From: 13-2-20CM-66-19 sp963824395
GTDB lineage: Bacteria > Pseudomonadota > Gammaproteobacteria > Steroidobacterales > Steroidobacteraceae
NCBI GenBank assembly: GCA_963824395.1
Contig: CAWGPF010000004.1
Span: 186,001-250,000 of the forward strand
Direction of reading: 5' to 3'
Length of the DNA stretch: 64,000 bases
The notes under the pieces are model-generated. The model was not told the origin of the DNA. It made no database searches and saw only the letters and a program-made list of their open reading frames with translations. The translations under genes were made by a program, and so were the position numbers. Shown piece by piece: positions 18,220 to 26,082 of this stretch (positions are counted from its first letter, which is position 1; every line of letters begins with the position of its first letter).

Positions 18220-18369
18220 TGCCTCTTTGCGAACCGTCGGGTGAGTGACTCAAGGTCGGGACTCTGCGCCTGCGGATTCACATATAGAACGCGAGAATTC
18301 AATGCGTTGTGCCAGAAACGCGGCTCTCATCACCACGCATCTTGAGACGATTCCCCCAAGCCGGATACT

Positions 18370-18396
18370 TGTGGGATACGCGTACCATATCCCACA
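18370..18396. repeat. 9-bp perfect inverted repeat near the integrase
   Basis: TGTGGGATA, nine bases, then TATCCCACA. The layout of two equal arms around a short spacer resembles a tyrosine recombinase core site, or else an operator for the integrase gene. It lies between the integrase start and a truncated gene. Confidence 0.5.
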
Positions 18397-18430
18397 GAGT
18401 TAGGTGGTGTGTCCGCACGGAGTGGTGCCG

Positions 18431-18669
18431 GTGCGTATGCCGGCTCCGGAGCGCTATGCGATCCATAAACTTCCGGTATCCCAGCTTCGCACGGAGAGCA
18501 GGAGCAAATCGGGAAAAGATCTCGTCAGGCAGTGGCCCTCATCGAGGCACTAGTCGAGAGCTTTCCTGGCGCAGCCCAGGTGGCTCTGGCCGCGATACCG
18601 AAGAGCGCTATCTGCCGGCTGATGCGGACGCGGCATGGGACGCACAGTGTCCTACCAGATCCACCCTGA
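18431..18669 (+). pseudogene. C-terminal remnant of a nucleotidyltransferase (NTP_transf_8-like)
   Basis: Frame one gives VRMPAPERYAIHKLPVSQLR and continues to SGKDL; a second frame, entered by a one-base loss near 18523, continues as RQAVALIEALVESFPGAA and then IPKSA to a stop at 18669. The PAPERYAIHKL and RKDL-QA-LIE- pattern is the C-terminal half of a known nucleotidyltransferase-type family as I remember it. The whole N-terminal catalytic half is missing. Its left edge falls near the inverted repeat upstream of the integrase, so the islet or a deletion probably truncated it. Confidence 0.62.
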
Positions 18670-18741
18670 AACGTCTTAGCCGTGACGAACGCTGATCGCG
18701 TTCTTATTATGGTTCATGGGTTTAGCTTCAAGGAGTCAGTC

Positions 18742-19086
18742 ATGGCGAAGTTCGTATACGTGTTTCGTGGCGGGGCGTTCGTGGAAAAGGGATTATCGGC
18801 AAGCGCGATGCAGGAGCATCTGAAGCTCTGGGGCGCCTGGATGGGCGAGCTGGCCCAGCAGGGGCATCAGCCCGCCGGTGCGGCGGTGCATGATGGCGGC
18901 CGCACCATTCGCGGCAAGAAGAAGGTAGTGACCGATGGCCCGTACGCGGAGCTGAAGGATCTGGTCACCGGCAACTTGGCAATCGAGGCCGCATCGCTGG
19001 ATGACGCTGTGCAGCTCGCGCTTGGGTGTCCGATATACGTCTATGACGGGTCGGTCGAAGTGCGCCCGGTGCAACAGGTCAGATGA
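18742..19086 (+). CDS. YCII-domain (DGPF-type) protein
   Basis: 114 residues of the YCII fold: FVYVFRGGAFVEKG, the VVTDGPYAELKDLVTG segment that gives the 'DGPF' family its name (here DGPY), and a C-terminal GGSVEVRP-type end. The start is the ATG at 18742 with AAGGAG at 18730-18735; an upstream in-frame GTG exists at 18682. It overlaps the following sigma factor gene by four bases (ATGA at 19083-19086). YCII genes commonly sit beside ECF42 sigma factors; the biochemical function of these proteins is not established. Confidence 0.9.
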   Translation: MAKFVYVFRGGAFVEKGLSASAMQEHLKLWGAWMGELAQQGHQPAGAAVHDGGRTIRGKKKVVTDGPYAELKDLVTGNLAIEAASLDDAVQLALGCPIYVYDGSVEVRPVQQVR

Positions 19087-20366
19087 ACGGAGCCGCCGAA
19101 AGCGGAGGATCGGAAGCACTCGTCGCGAGCCTGTTCCGGCACGAGTCGGGCAGGCTCGTGGCGGCGCTGACCCGCGTATTCGGCCCTCACAATCTGCAGC
19201 TGGCCGAAGACGTGGTACAGGAAGCGCTGGAAACCGCCCTGCAGGCGTGGAAATTCCAGCTGCCCGACAACCCGCGCGCCTGGCTGAGCAAAGTCGCGCG
19301 CAACCGCGCGCTTGACGTGATTCGCCGTGGCGCGGTCGAGCGGCGCTTCGTCGACGACCATCGCGAGCAACTCGCCTCCGAATGGGCCGGTGCCACGACG
19401 GTGGAAGAGTCTTTGGCCGAGAGCAGCACCGCCGAGAATCAGTTGCGCTTGATGCTGACGGTCTGTCAGCCGCAATTATCCGAAGAGACTCAGGTCACGC
19501 TGATTCTGAAGTTCTTGTGCGGCTTTGCCTCCGCAGAAATCGCCGCTGCCTTTCTCACCACCGAGGAGACCATCGACAAACGCCTGCAGAGGGGTAGGGC
19601 GGTGTTGCGGCAGATAGAGTTGCTGGCCCCGGCTGCCTTCACCGGATCGGACGATTCGCGCCTTGGCGCGGTATTGCGTGCCTTATATCTGCTGTTCAAT
19701 GAGGGTTATCACGGTAGTCATCCTTCGATGCCCACGCGCGTGGTGCTGTGCGAGGAGGCCATCCGACTCTGTGCATTCCTGACCGAAGGGGTCGACAGCG
19801 GGGCGCCGCAGGCGCACGCACTGATGGCTCTGATGTGCTTTCATTTCTCGCGCATAGCCGGGCGCGTCGATTCGGATGGTATCTACCTGCCGCTGGCGCA
19901 ACAGGACCGGGCGATTTGGGATCGCGCGCTCATGGAGCGCGGCCTCGCCCATCTCAACCATTCGGCGCGAGGGTCGGAGCTGAGCGCGCTGCACCTGGAA
20001 GCGAGCATCGCGTGTCAGCACTGTTTGGCGCCGTCGCTGGCGGCAACGGACTGGAACGTGATTTTAAGGCTGTACGATCTGCTCTATAAGTGCAACCCGA
20101 GTCCGGTAATTGCGATCAACCGAGCGCTGGCACGAGCCTATGCGGGTGACCCGCAGAGCGCCTTGAGCGAGGCCGTCGAATTGGCCGACGAGCCCGCACT
20201 CGCGCACTACCCGTTTTACTGGGCGGCGCGGGGTGAGATTTGCGCACGAGCGAATCAGCGCGACGCAGCGCACGGTTGCTATCAACGGGCAGCCACCCTG
20301 GCACGCAGTCCAGCGGAGCAGCGCGCCTTCTTGCGCAATGCGGCCACTCATCAGGATCCAGGATAG
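19083..20366 (+). CDS. ECF42-type RNA polymerase sigma factor with TPR-like C-terminal domain
   Basis: 427 residues, more than twice the size of a simple ECF factor. Region 2 is visible as NLQLAEDVVQEALETALQAW and WLSKVARNRALDVIRR, and region 4 as IAAAFLTTEETIDKRLQRGR. The remaining roughly 220 residues are the DUF6596/TPR-like helical extension (LYLLFNEGYHGS; NPSPVIAINRALARAY). This is the ECF42 group, which lacks an anti-sigma factor and is usually linked to DGPF/YCII genes, as here. The C-terminal extension is thought to control activity. Likely targets are its own operon neighbours. Confidence 0.93.
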   Translation: MNGAAESGGSEALVASLFRHESGRLVAALTRVFGPHNLQLAEDVVQEALETALQAWKFQLPDNPRAWLSKVARNRALDVIRRGAVERRFVDDHREQLASEWAGATTVEESLAESSTAENQLRLMLTVCQPQLSEETQVTLILKFLCGFASAEIAAAFLTTEETIDKRLQRGRAVLRQIELLAPAAFTGSDDSRLGAVLRALYLLFNEGYHGSHPSMPTRVVLCEEAIRLCAFLTEGVDSGAPQAHALMALMCFHFSRIAGRVDSDGIYLPLAQQDRAIWDRALMERGLAHLNHSARGSELSALHLEASIACQHCLAPSLAATDWNVILRLYDLLYKCNPSPVIAINRALARAYAGDPQSALSEAVELADEPALAHYPFYWAARGEICARANQRDAAHGCYQRAATLARSPAEQRAFLRNAATHQDPG

Positions 20367-20390
20367 ACCGAGTTTTCTAGGAGACCTGCG

Positions 20391-20705
20391 ATGGCTCAAA
20401 TGGTGGTGATCTACAATATGCCAAAGGATCCGACGGCCTTTGACAAGCACTACTTCGAGATCCACGTGCCGCTGGCAAAAAAGCTGCCCGGATTGCGCAA
20501 GTATGAGGTCAGCCGGGGTTTCATCGCCACCCCGGCCGGGGGCTCGGGTGCGTACATGGTCGCTACGCTGCATTTCGAAGATCTTGCTGCGATCCAAGGC
20601 GCCTTCGACAGTCCCGAAGGGCAGGCCTGTGCCGCGGATCGGGCGATTTTCGCGCCCGCTGATACCGATTTTAAGATGTTCTTGTTCAACGCCTGCGAGC
20701 TATAA
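20391..20705 (+). CDS. EthD-family small protein
   Basis: 104 residues of the dimeric ferredoxin-like (EthD) fold: MVVIYNMPKDPTAFDKHYFE, then HVPLAKKLPGLRKYEVS and a C-terminal hydrophobic strand. EthD proteins are small accessory or ring-modifying proteins; the founding member is needed for ethyl tert-butyl ether degradation but its reaction is unclear. AGGAG at 20379-20383 precedes the ATG. It lies 24 bases after the sigma factor gene and is likely the third gene of that operon. Confidence 0.9.
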   Translation: MAQMVVIYNMPKDPTAFDKHYFEIHVPLAKKLPGLRKYEVSRGFIATPAGGSGAYMVATLHFEDLAAIQGAFDSPEGQACAADRAIFAPADTDFKMFLFNACEL

Positions 20706-21055
20706 CTGGTTCTAAGGCGGCAGAGGGCGTGCCCTCATAGAGGGTGTCGCAATCCGTTGCTGCTGCGAACATCAGTTGCGTGAGACCGGCAGTCCGACGC
20801 CCGTCATAAACGGTGGCCAGCATCGACAACAGCTGCAATGAGCACCGATGAGCCGACGACGACCACGGGCAATCCGCGCCATGGTGATTAATGATCTGTT
20901 CAGATGACACCCGCCGGCGTGAGCTGCGCACTCGCGCCACCTGCTGCAACCGGGCGTCGAGTGGTGGTCACTTCGCGCGATGACGCTGGCCGGAGAGTCC
21001 CGTTCCGGCCCGACCCGAATGAGTCGGTCCGACTCAGAGCAAAAGCGGCGCTGTT
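20706..21055. other. Intergenic region, 350 bases
   Basis: Between the EthD gene and the 3' end of the leftward oxidoreductase gene. I see no convincing gene, RNA or terminator here. Confidence 0.5.
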
Positions 21056-22231
21056 TCAGCGCTGAGCCACGTGGCTGCGCACCCTGGGCAGGACTTCGCT
21101 GCCGTAGAAGTCGATGACCTTCTGCTGGTCGGATTGCCCTGAATGAACGTTCACGATGCTCACGCCACTGTCGAGGAGGTCCGTGACTGCCTTCACGTGC
21201 GCCGCGGGCTCGGAGCTGACCGTCCAGTCGCCATAGACTTTAGGCAGGGGCAGTTCAGCTTCGGCACGCTGCTCGATCTGCGCGGGGTCCGGGATATTCT
21301 GGTAGCCCTTGAACGCCTTGGGAATGAAGTTCCAGAGCCTCGCCGAGGCCCGTGCTTCACTCTCGCCGCCCACGACCACGAACGCCTCGACCAGAACCGG
21401 CATCGAGGCGGGATCCTTCCCCGCCGAACGCGCGCCACGTTCCCATTCGTCCCGATGCTGCTTCCAGGTCTGCGGATCCGTAACCAGGCCGTCGCCGTGT
21501 GCGCCGGCCAGCCTCATCGCCTTGGGCCCGTTGGCTGCCAGAAGCAGGGGAATCGCACTGGCTGGCGGGTCATACAGTTTGCCGTCCACCGTGTAGTGGG
21601 TGCCGTTGTGCTGAAGGCTCTGCCCACTCCACAGCTGACGGATGATGTCCACGGCCTCTATGAGCCGATCCCAGCGCTCCCGCCATGCGGGCCATGAGCC
21701 GGTCGCGGCCTGTTCGTTGAGAGCCTCGCCCGATCCCAGACCCAGGAAGATCCTGCCCGGGTAAAGCTGGCTCAGGGTGGCGAATGCTTCGGCTACGACG
21801 GCCGGGTGATAGCGCAGCGTCGGGCACGTCACGGTCGTTCCCATCCAGATGCGCCGGGTCTGCTGCCCCAAAGCACCCAGCGTCACCCAGGCCTGTCCTG
21901 AGTGTTGCTCGTTGGCTTGCCAGGGCTGGAAGTGGTCGCTGGTCGAGACGAGGTCGAAGCCGGCCTTCTCGGCGGAGGCTCCCAGACGGACCAGCTCGGG
22001 GACCCGAAACTGCTCGTGAGCGAGCATGAAGGAGATCATCCCCCGGGAGAGCCCACCCGGACTGTCTGCGGGTCCCGGCTTGGCGTCAGTGGCTGCGGTC
22101 GCGCTGCGCTGCTGTGCCGCGACGCCCGTCCCGCCGAGCCCGGCGCAGGCTGCCACGCACAGGGCCGATTTCAGGGCGTGACGCCGGCGAGTATCGGCGA
22201 AACCCTCGTCAGGGTGGGTCCACATGTTCAA
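21056..22231 (-). CDS. Tat-exported F420-type (LLM-class) oxidoreductase
   Basis: 391 residues. The N-terminus carries a twin-arginine-like signal (TRRRHALKSALCVAACAG) and an Ala-rich linker; the luciferase-like barrel follows (MISFMLAHEQF, GFDLVSTSDHFQPW, RIWMGTTVTCPTLRYHP, GRIFLGLGSGEALNE). SDHFQPW and GSGEALNE are characteristic of the F420-dependent glucose-6-phosphate dehydrogenase / hydroxymycolic acid dehydrogenase group, and exported members of that group are known. Having an F420-group enzyme with an export signal in a proteobacterium is unusual. The gene stands alone. Confidence 0.85.
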   Translation of the reverse strand: MNMWTHPDEGFADTRRRHALKSALCVAACAGLGGTGVAAQQRSATAATDAKPGPADSPGGLSRGMISFMLAHEQFRVPELVRLGASAEKAGFDLVSTSDHFQPWQANEQHSGQAWVTLGALGQQTRRIWMGTTVTCPTLRYHPAVVAEAFATLSQLYPGRIFLGLGSGEALNEQAATGSWPAWRERWDRLIEAVDIIRQLWSGQSLQHNGTHYTVDGKLYDPPASAIPLLLAANGPKAMRLAGAHGDGLVTDPQTWKQHRDEWERGARSAGKDPASMPVLVEAFVVVGGESEARASARLWNFIPKAFKGYQNIPDPAQIEQRAEAELPLPKVYGDWTVSSEPAAHVKAVTDLLDSGVSIVNVHSGQSDQQKVIDFYGSEVLPRVRSHVAQR

Positions 22232-22411
22232 GTCTCCGGCACCGCTCAGTTCGTCACGGCACGTTCGCGTGTCCGAGGCCGAAGTTCTTTAGGAACTCAA
22301 GAGAGTCACGTGTAGGACCACGCCGCAAGCAACGCCGCGCCGCCTGCTGCCGGAGACAGCCTCACTATCCGTCCGGCCGCCGGGCGGATCTTCAGGGCAG
22401 CGCCACGGCGC

Positions 22412-22567
22412 CTACCTCAGGTGCAGCCCCCCGCTGCCAAAGATTCCGACTAAGCCGATGACGATGAGATAAATGGCCACGATGTAGTTCAGCAGTCGCG
22501 GGACCACGAGAATCAGGATCCCGGCGATCAGGGAGGCGATCGGCGTAAGGCTAAGGTTCATGGTCAT
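22412..22567 (-). CDS. DUF3096-type small membrane protein
   Basis: About 50 residues: two short hydrophobic helices, LTPIASLIAGILILVVPRLL and YIVAIYLIVIGLVGIFG. The 'SLIAGILILVVPRLLNYIVAIYLI' pattern (split here) is that of the DUF3096 family of tiny inner-membrane proteins. ATG codons at 22567 and 22561 are both possible. It is one of several envelope or stress genes in this stretch. Function unknown. Confidence 0.8.
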   Translation of the reverse strand: MTMNLSLTPIASLIAGILILVVPRLLNYIVAIYLIVIGLVGIFGSGGLHLR

Positions 22568-22728
22568 GCGTCCGTGTGACGTGGGGGGGCGCGATGGCAT
22601 CGCCGCTGGAGGGTTCTTGCAAGCGTGACAGCGCGGGTGACGCGCTGGCAGGAGTATTCGGCCCTCTGGCGCCGAATACTCGCCTAATCCGCCTCATGGA
22701 CATCCCATGAGGCCGGGAATGTGCCGCG

Positions 22729-22989
22729 CTAGGCTGCGACCCTCGAGCGCACGACGGCGTGGTAGACAACCAGGACCGCCACCGCGCCCAGCACGGCGAC
22801 CAGCAGGCTGTAGAGATTGAGTCCCGACACCCCGGCCTTCCCGAAGGTGTTGAAAAGCCAGCCGCCGACGATGGCTCCGACGACGCCAAGGCCGATATCC
22901 ATCAGCATGCCGTCACCCGATTTGTTGACGATCTGGCTGGCGATATAACCGGCGACGAGACCCAGAACAATCCAGGCAATGAATGTCAT
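22729..22989 (-). CDS. GlsB/YeaQ/YmgE-family stress-response membrane protein
   Basis: 86 residues with three hydrophobic helices: IAWIVLGLVAGYIASQIV, IGLGVVGAIVGGWLF and LLVAVLGAVAVLVVYHAVV. This matches the transglycosylase-associated (Gly-rich, three-helix) family, which is induced by general stress and whose mechanism is unknown. AAGGAG at 22998-23003 supports the ATG at 22989. The flanking DUF3096, OmpA and DUF4398 genes suggest a shared envelope-stress regulon. Confidence 0.9.
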   Translation of the reverse strand: MTFIAWIVLGLVAGYIASQIVNKSGDGMLMDIGLGVVGAIVGGWLFNTFGKAGVSGLNLYSLLVAVLGAVAVLVVYHAVVRSRVAA

Positions 22990-23119
22990 GTGCAAACTCC
23001 TTGAGTTGGACTCGGCGTGGGATCGTTTGGACTAGTTTGACCAGGGCTTGCGAGCTTGCCCCACAGGCGTCGCAACCTCGACTTCAGCTGCTCCCACTCC
23101 ATGGCGATGCTGCTCGGGT

Positions 23120-23953
23120 TCATGGCCGATCCGCCGCGGCCGTGCGGGCAAGACCCTCATTGAGGATGAGCACCTCGACACGGCGGTTCTGTTGACGTCC
23201 CGCTGCCGTGTCGTTGTCGCCTACCGGGGAACTCTTACCGCGACCGTTCGTGACGATTCGATCGTTCGCAATTCCCATATCCATCAGCGCGTCGCGCACT
23301 GCGTCCGCACGGCGTTGCGAAAGACCCTGGTTGTAGGCATCGCTGCCAACACTGTCGGTGAAGCCGTCGATCTGGACGTCGCGCTTCGGATAGGCACGCA
23401 GGAAAGTGTTGAGCTTGTCGAGCGTCTGGCGCGATCCGGACGCAAGGTCGGCGCGACCGGTGGCGAACAGCACGTCCCCGAGGGTGACTACGAGTCCGCG
23501 CTCGGTCTTGCTCGCCTGCAGGTCGGCCAGAGCCGCAGCGAGTTCCTGCGATTTCGTCTGCGCCAGCTGGTTGGCGCGGGCGGCGTCGTCTTCGCGTGCG
23601 GTGAGCAGCACGGCATTGCGGCGATTATTGGCGTCCGCGATGGATTTTCGGGAAGTCTCGAGGTCGGCGCCCTTCTGTGCGGCCAGGGCAAAGCGCTCGG
23701 CCAGGTAAGCCTGGTGATCGACGTCCGCGACCGGTTTACCCGCCTTCAACAAGGCATCACCCTGTGCCAACGCTTCCTGCGCGGTCGTGAGATCGACCTT
23801 CGATTCGCCGGTCACAGCGGGGTTTGTCTGTGCGTTGGTTACAGCTGCACGTGCCTGCTCCAGCATCGGATTGGACTGAGGAGTGGTGGCGCAGGCCGCC
23901 AAAGCCAGCGCCACCGCTGCTGCGACGAGCGTAAGAGGGGAGAGCGTTTTCAT
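23120..23953 (-). CDS. OmpA-family lipoprotein with DUF4398 N-terminal domain
   Basis: About 277 residues. A lipoprotein signal (LVAAAVALALAACATT, lipobox LAAC) precedes a helical, coiled-coil DUF4398 region (LEQARAAVTNAQTNP; LETSRKSIADANN). The C-terminal OmpA domain has GDVLFATGRADLASG, VQIDGFTDSVGSDAYN and NRRVEVLI, with the D and R that bind peptidoglycan diaminopimelate. It should tether the outer membrane to the cell wall. A start at 23989 is possible, overlapping the DUF4398 gene by four bases; 23953 gives a clean signal peptide. It is co-transcribed with the gene before it. Confidence 0.9.
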   Translation of the reverse strand: MKTLSPLTLVAAAVALALAACATTPQSNPMLEQARAAVTNAQTNPAVTGESKVDLTTAQEALAQGDALLKAGKPVADVDHQAYLAERFALAAQKGADLETSRKSIADANNRRNAVLLTAREDDAARANQLAQTKSQELAAALADLQASKTERGLVVTLGDVLFATGRADLASGSRQTLDKLNTFLRAYPKRDVQIDGFTDSVGSDAYNQGLSQRRADAVRDALMDMGIANDRIVTNGRGKSSPVGDNDTAAGRQQNRRVEVLILNEGLARTAAADRP

Positions 23954-23985
23954 ACGAGGGGTCTCCAAAGAAGGCGTGTGCGAAA

Positions 23986-24360
23986 TCATGGGGTAGTGGG
24001 CCGGCTGGCTTCGTTCTGCAGCGTGGCGATACCCTTGTCGACATCTGCGGCATCCTTGGCGGACTTGGCGCTCTGGGCGCTGATCTGGGCAAGATGTGCG
24101 TCGGCATAAGACTCCTCGAACAGCTGCTCGGATTGCGCTCTGTCACCCTTGGCTGCGGCGGCCTGACCCTGAGCCATCTTCTGTACGCTGGAATTGAGAG
24201 TGTCCGTCGCGTACTCGCGGGCCCCGGCGCGGTCGGCCTGGTCGATGGCCGACTTAGCCTTGGTCATTTCATTGCTGGGTGCCAGCGGAGCGGAGGCGCA
24301 GCCGCCAAGTAGTACAACCGATCCAATAAGCGCCGTGCCGGCAGCTTGAATGCGTTTCAT
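23986..24360 (-). CDS. DUF4398-domain lipoprotein
   Basis: 124 residues: a lipoprotein signal (TALIGSVVLLGGCASAP, lipobox LGGC) and one long helical DUF4398 domain rich in Ala, Gln and Lys (KSAIDQADRAGAREYATD, LFEESYADAHLAQIS). It is the first gene of a pair with the OmpA/DUF4398 protein downstream; the two share the helical domain and may interact in the periplasm. It is divergent from the first Crp-like regulator with about 130 bases between, so that regulator could control it. Confidence 0.88.
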   Translation of the reverse strand: MKRIQAAGTALIGSVVLLGGCASAPLAPSNEMTKAKSAIDQADRAGAREYATDTLNSSVQKMAQGQAAAAKGDRAQSEQLFEESYADAHLAQISAQSAKSAKDAADVDKGIATLQNEASRPTTP

Positions 24361-24487
24361 TGAAGTCTCCTGAATACTGCTGCGGAGGTTGCGCCCGGTG
24401 GCACGGTGCGTCTGTTCGCTGGCGTACCCAGTGGGGTCGCGTTGCGCTATCCTCGAGCGAGTGCCGTGCTGCTCTCAGGTCGCGAAA

Positions 24488-25222
24488 GTGGTTGACTTGC
24501 CTCAGATACCCGCCCCGCGAGAGAACCGGTTGCTGGCGGCCCTGCCGGAGGATGTGAAGCTTCGCCTCTATCCGCACCTCGAGCCGGTGTCGCTCGAGCT
24601 CGGCAAAGTCCTGTACGAGTCCGGTGACGCGATGCGCCACGTCTATTTCCCCACAGACTCGATCGTCTCGCTGCTTTACGTGATGGAAAGCGGTGCGTCG
24701 GCCGAAATATCCGTGGTCGGCAACGAGGGTCTCATCGGCATCGCACTGTTCATGGGCGGCGAAAGCACGCCCAGTCGCGCCGTCGTGCAAAGCGCCGGTC
24801 AGGCGTTCCGGCTGCAAGGACAGCGCCTCAAGGACGAATTCAACCGACACGGCGAGATGCTGCTGTTGATGCTGCGGTACACGCAGTCGCTCATTACGCA
24901 GATGGCGCAGACGGCCGTGTGCAATCGGCACCACTCAATCGAGCAGCAGCTGTGTCGGTGGCTGCTCCTGTCGCTGGACCGACTGCCTGGCAATAAGCTG
25001 ATCATGACTCAGGAACTCATTGCGAACATGCTCGGGGTGCGTCGCGAAGGAGTGACCGAGGCCGCGGGTAACCTGCAGGCTAAGGGGGTAATCGAGTACG
25101 CCCGGGGACGCATCACGGTGTTGGACCGGAAGAAGCTCGAGGGCCTCAGCTGCGAGTGCTACGCCGTGGTGAAGAAGGAGACTGATCGTCTGCTGCCGTA
25201 CCTTGTGACAGCAGCTCACTAG
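24488..25222 (+). CDS. Crp/Fnr-family transcriptional regulator (first of two)
   Basis: About 244 residues from a GTG at 24488; a longer frame reaches 24389. The N-terminal cyclic-nucleotide-binding-like barrel reads LYESGDAMRHVYFPTDSIVS and VVGNEGLIGIALFMGG. The C-terminal winged HTH is NMLGVRREGVTEAAGNLQAK. The phosphate-binding motif of true cAMP receptors is not seen, so the effector is unknown. A second homologue begins 155 bases downstream in the same orientation. The divergent DUF4398/OmpA genes are plausible targets. Confidence 0.88.
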   Translation: MVDLPQIPAPRENRLLAALPEDVKLRLYPHLEPVSLELGKVLYESGDAMRHVYFPTDSIVSLLYVMESGASAEISVVGNEGLIGIALFMGGESTPSRAVVQSAGQAFRLQGQRLKDEFNRHGEMLLLMLRYTQSLITQMAQTAVCNRHHSIEQQLCRWLLLSLDRLPGNKLIMTQELIANMLGVRREGVTEAAGNLQAKGVIEYARGRITVLDRKKLEGLSCECYAVVKKETDRLLPYLVTAAH

Positions 25223-25377
25223 GCGATGCCGAACGGCCGCTCACCCTTGCGGCCGAGCGTGTTGGGTAGCGAACAGACGCGTTTAACGCTCCTCGACAGA
25301 CTGCAGCAACAGGACGCATGTGGCGCCGGGGGCGGGGAGCCGCCGGCAGCCGCTTCATTTGCTGCAGGAGAGTCGGG

Positions 25378-26082
25378 GTGTCAGCCGCGGTCGAGGACAG
25401 TGGTAATCGTCTGCTCGAGGAGCTGCCACGTAAGGATCGCCAGCAGGCCCTGGAGCGCTGCGAATCCGTCGATTTAGTGGCGGGCGCAACCCTGTGTGAA
25501 ACGGGGGAGCCGCTACGGCATGTCTATTTCCCCGAGCGCGGATTTATCTCTCTGGTCACTAAGGTCGGAGGCCACAAGCCCCTGGAACTCGGGCTTATCG
25601 GTAACGAAGGCATCCTGGGTGCGACGATGGTGCTGGGCGTTGATAGCGCCCCTCAGCGAGCGGTAGTGCAGGGCGCCGGCATCGCCTGGAGAATGAGCCG
25701 ATCGCAGTTCGCTCTGGAATTGCGCCAGAGCCCGCAATTAATGCGCTCGATCAGCCGCTATCTCTACGGATGGGTGGTGCAGCTTTCTCAAAACACCGCG
25801 TGCAATCGCTTTCACGAGGTCGAGGCACGGTTGGCGCGCTGGTTATTGATGGTCCACGATCGGGCCGATGCAGATCATTTTCATCTGACACACGAATTTC
25901 TGGCCGGTATGCTCGGCGTGCGCCGCAGCGCAGTCACCATCGCTGCCGGAGGGCTCCGCCGACGGCGCCTCATCCAGTATGCACGCGGGGAAATCCGTAT
26001 TCTCGACCGCGGCGGGCTTGAGAGCATGTCTTGCGAGTGCTATGACGCCGTGAAGTCTCGTTGTGTGCGCGCCGCGGCCTAG
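25378..26082 (+). CDS. Crp/Fnr-family transcriptional regulator (second of two)
   Basis: About 234 residues from a GTG at 25378, chosen because AGGAG at 25366-25370 lies seven bases before it. The layout equals the first copy: LCETGEPLRHVYFPERGFIS, LIGNEGILGATMVLG and the HTH segment GMLGVRRSAVTIAAGGLRR. Both proteins share ARWLL/CRWLL and a SCECYDAVK/SCECYAVVK tail, so they arose by duplication. Different effector pockets (VGGHKPLELGLIG versus SGASAEISVVG) suggest distinct signals. Confidence 0.88.
   Translation: MSAAVEDSGNRLLEELPRKDRQQALERCESVDLVAGATLCETGEPLRHVYFPERGFISLVTKVGGHKPLELGLIGNEGILGATMVLGVDSAPQRAVVQGAGIAWRMSRSQFALELRQSPQLMRSISRYLYGWVVQLSQNTACNRFHEVEARLARWLLMVHDRADADHFHLTHEFLAGMLGVRRSAVTIAAGGLRRRRLIQYARGEIRILDRGGLESMSCECYDAVKSRCVRAAA

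Noticed and set aside
18309..18695. 128-residue plus-strand frame
   Set aside because: It is out of frame with the recognisable nucleotidyltransferase remnant and lacks motifs.
20686..20949. 87-residue minus-strand frame after the EthD gene
   Set aside because: No recognisable family, no clear ribosome binding site, and it overlaps the EthD stop.
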